Assembly: GCA_030627405.1 (NCBI GenBank)
Contig: DAOUSD010000144.1
Location: 1 to 5,574, forward strand
Source of the DNA: Deltaproteobacteria bacterium
GTDB taxonomy: Bacteria > Desulfobacterota > Desulfobacteria > Desulfobacterales > ETH-SRB1
Direction: 5' to 3'
DNA: 5,574 nt
Shown here: positions 5,456-5,574 of the stretch, one piece after another
Layout of the letters: every line of letters begins with the position of its first letter
Position numbering within the stretch: the stretch's first letter is position 1
Notes under the pieces: generated by a model
What the model saw: the letters and a program-made list of their open reading frames with translations, nothing else
What the model was told of the DNA's origin: nothing
Database searches by the model: none
Translations under genes and position numbers: made by a program

Positions 5456-5483
5456 TATTAGCCATTAGCCATTAGCTATTAGT
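5456..5483. repeat. Tandem heptamer array, four NATTAGC units
   Basis: Four 7-bp units run TATTAGC (5456-5462), CATTAGC (5463-5469), CATTAGC (5470-5476) and TATTAGT (5477-5483), preceded by a partial unit TGAGC (5451-5455). The reverse complement is GCTAATR, the same heptamer as at 57-84, in inverted orientation. The array lies 32 bp upstream of the zinc-ribbon gene start. The last five bases of the window (GCTAA) may be the start of a further copy. Confidence 0.75.
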
Positions 5484-5497
5484 CAAACTATATCAAG

Positions 5498-5533
5498 ATG
5501 TTATTAAATAATAACATTTCACCCGATGGGTGA
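5498..5533. repeat. Two adjacent small palindromes
   Basis: ATGTTATT (5498-5505) is the exact inverse of AATAACAT (5510-5517) around a 4-base loop. Immediately after it, TCACCC (5519-5524) is the inverse of GGGTGA (5528-5533) around GAT. Neither is followed by a clear U-tract on either strand, so a terminator is not well supported. They could be operators for the minus-strand gene at 5424 or the terminator of a gene to the right of the window. Confidence 0.4.
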
Positions 5534-5574
5534 TTAATAAATAATTATACAAATGCATATTTCATAAGAGCTAA

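Overview
The window is AT-rich, with short intergenic spacers and an oxygen-sensitive class III ribonucleotide reductase, so it comes from an anaerobic or facultative bacterium. Gene content (a NrdG2-type activase after NrdD, and a long FmdB-like zinc-ribbon protein) plus intron and repeat debris fit a Desulfobacterota (former Deltaproteobacteria) genome best. That assignment is inference; no rRNA or other taxonomic marker is present.

Left edge (1-500) is remodelled DNA. On the minus strand lie the first 13 codons of a gene running off the window, a four-copy heptamer array (GCTAANN), and the N-terminal remnant of a calcineurin-like metallophosphoesterase. The remnant carries an apparent frameshift in an A8 run and loses its 3' part at the heptamer array. 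On the plus strand, about 349-499 resembles the 5' (domain I) part of a bacterial group II intron, with no reverse transcriptase gene in view.

The core (526-3494) is an anaerobic dNTP-synthesis operon. NrdD (672-2789) reduces ribonucleoside triphosphates through a glycyl radical at G674. NrdG (2796-3494), a radical SAM activase, installs that radical. A strong extended -10 promoter (550-577) overlaps a pair of near-identical sites 31 bp apart, which resemble the paired NrdR boxes that repress nrd operons.

Between 3495 and 4004 are two small convergent ORFs with good Shine-Dalgarno sequences, one on each strand, separated by a 13-bp inverted repeat that may be a terminator. The minus-strand one has its own TATAAT promoter. 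It appears to be cut short by a frameshift, because an alternative frame adds a Gly/aromatic-rich tail ending in GGCW-stop. These are the least explained elements in the window.

The right side holds an unrecognised 282-residue soluble protein (4005-4853). Convergent to it is a zinc-ribbon protein of the FmdB type with a long acidic C-terminal extension (4927-5424, minus). Upstream of that gene is a second heptamer array in the opposite orientation to the first, then two adjacent small palindromes. No tRNA, rRNA, CRISPR array or intact mobile element was seen.
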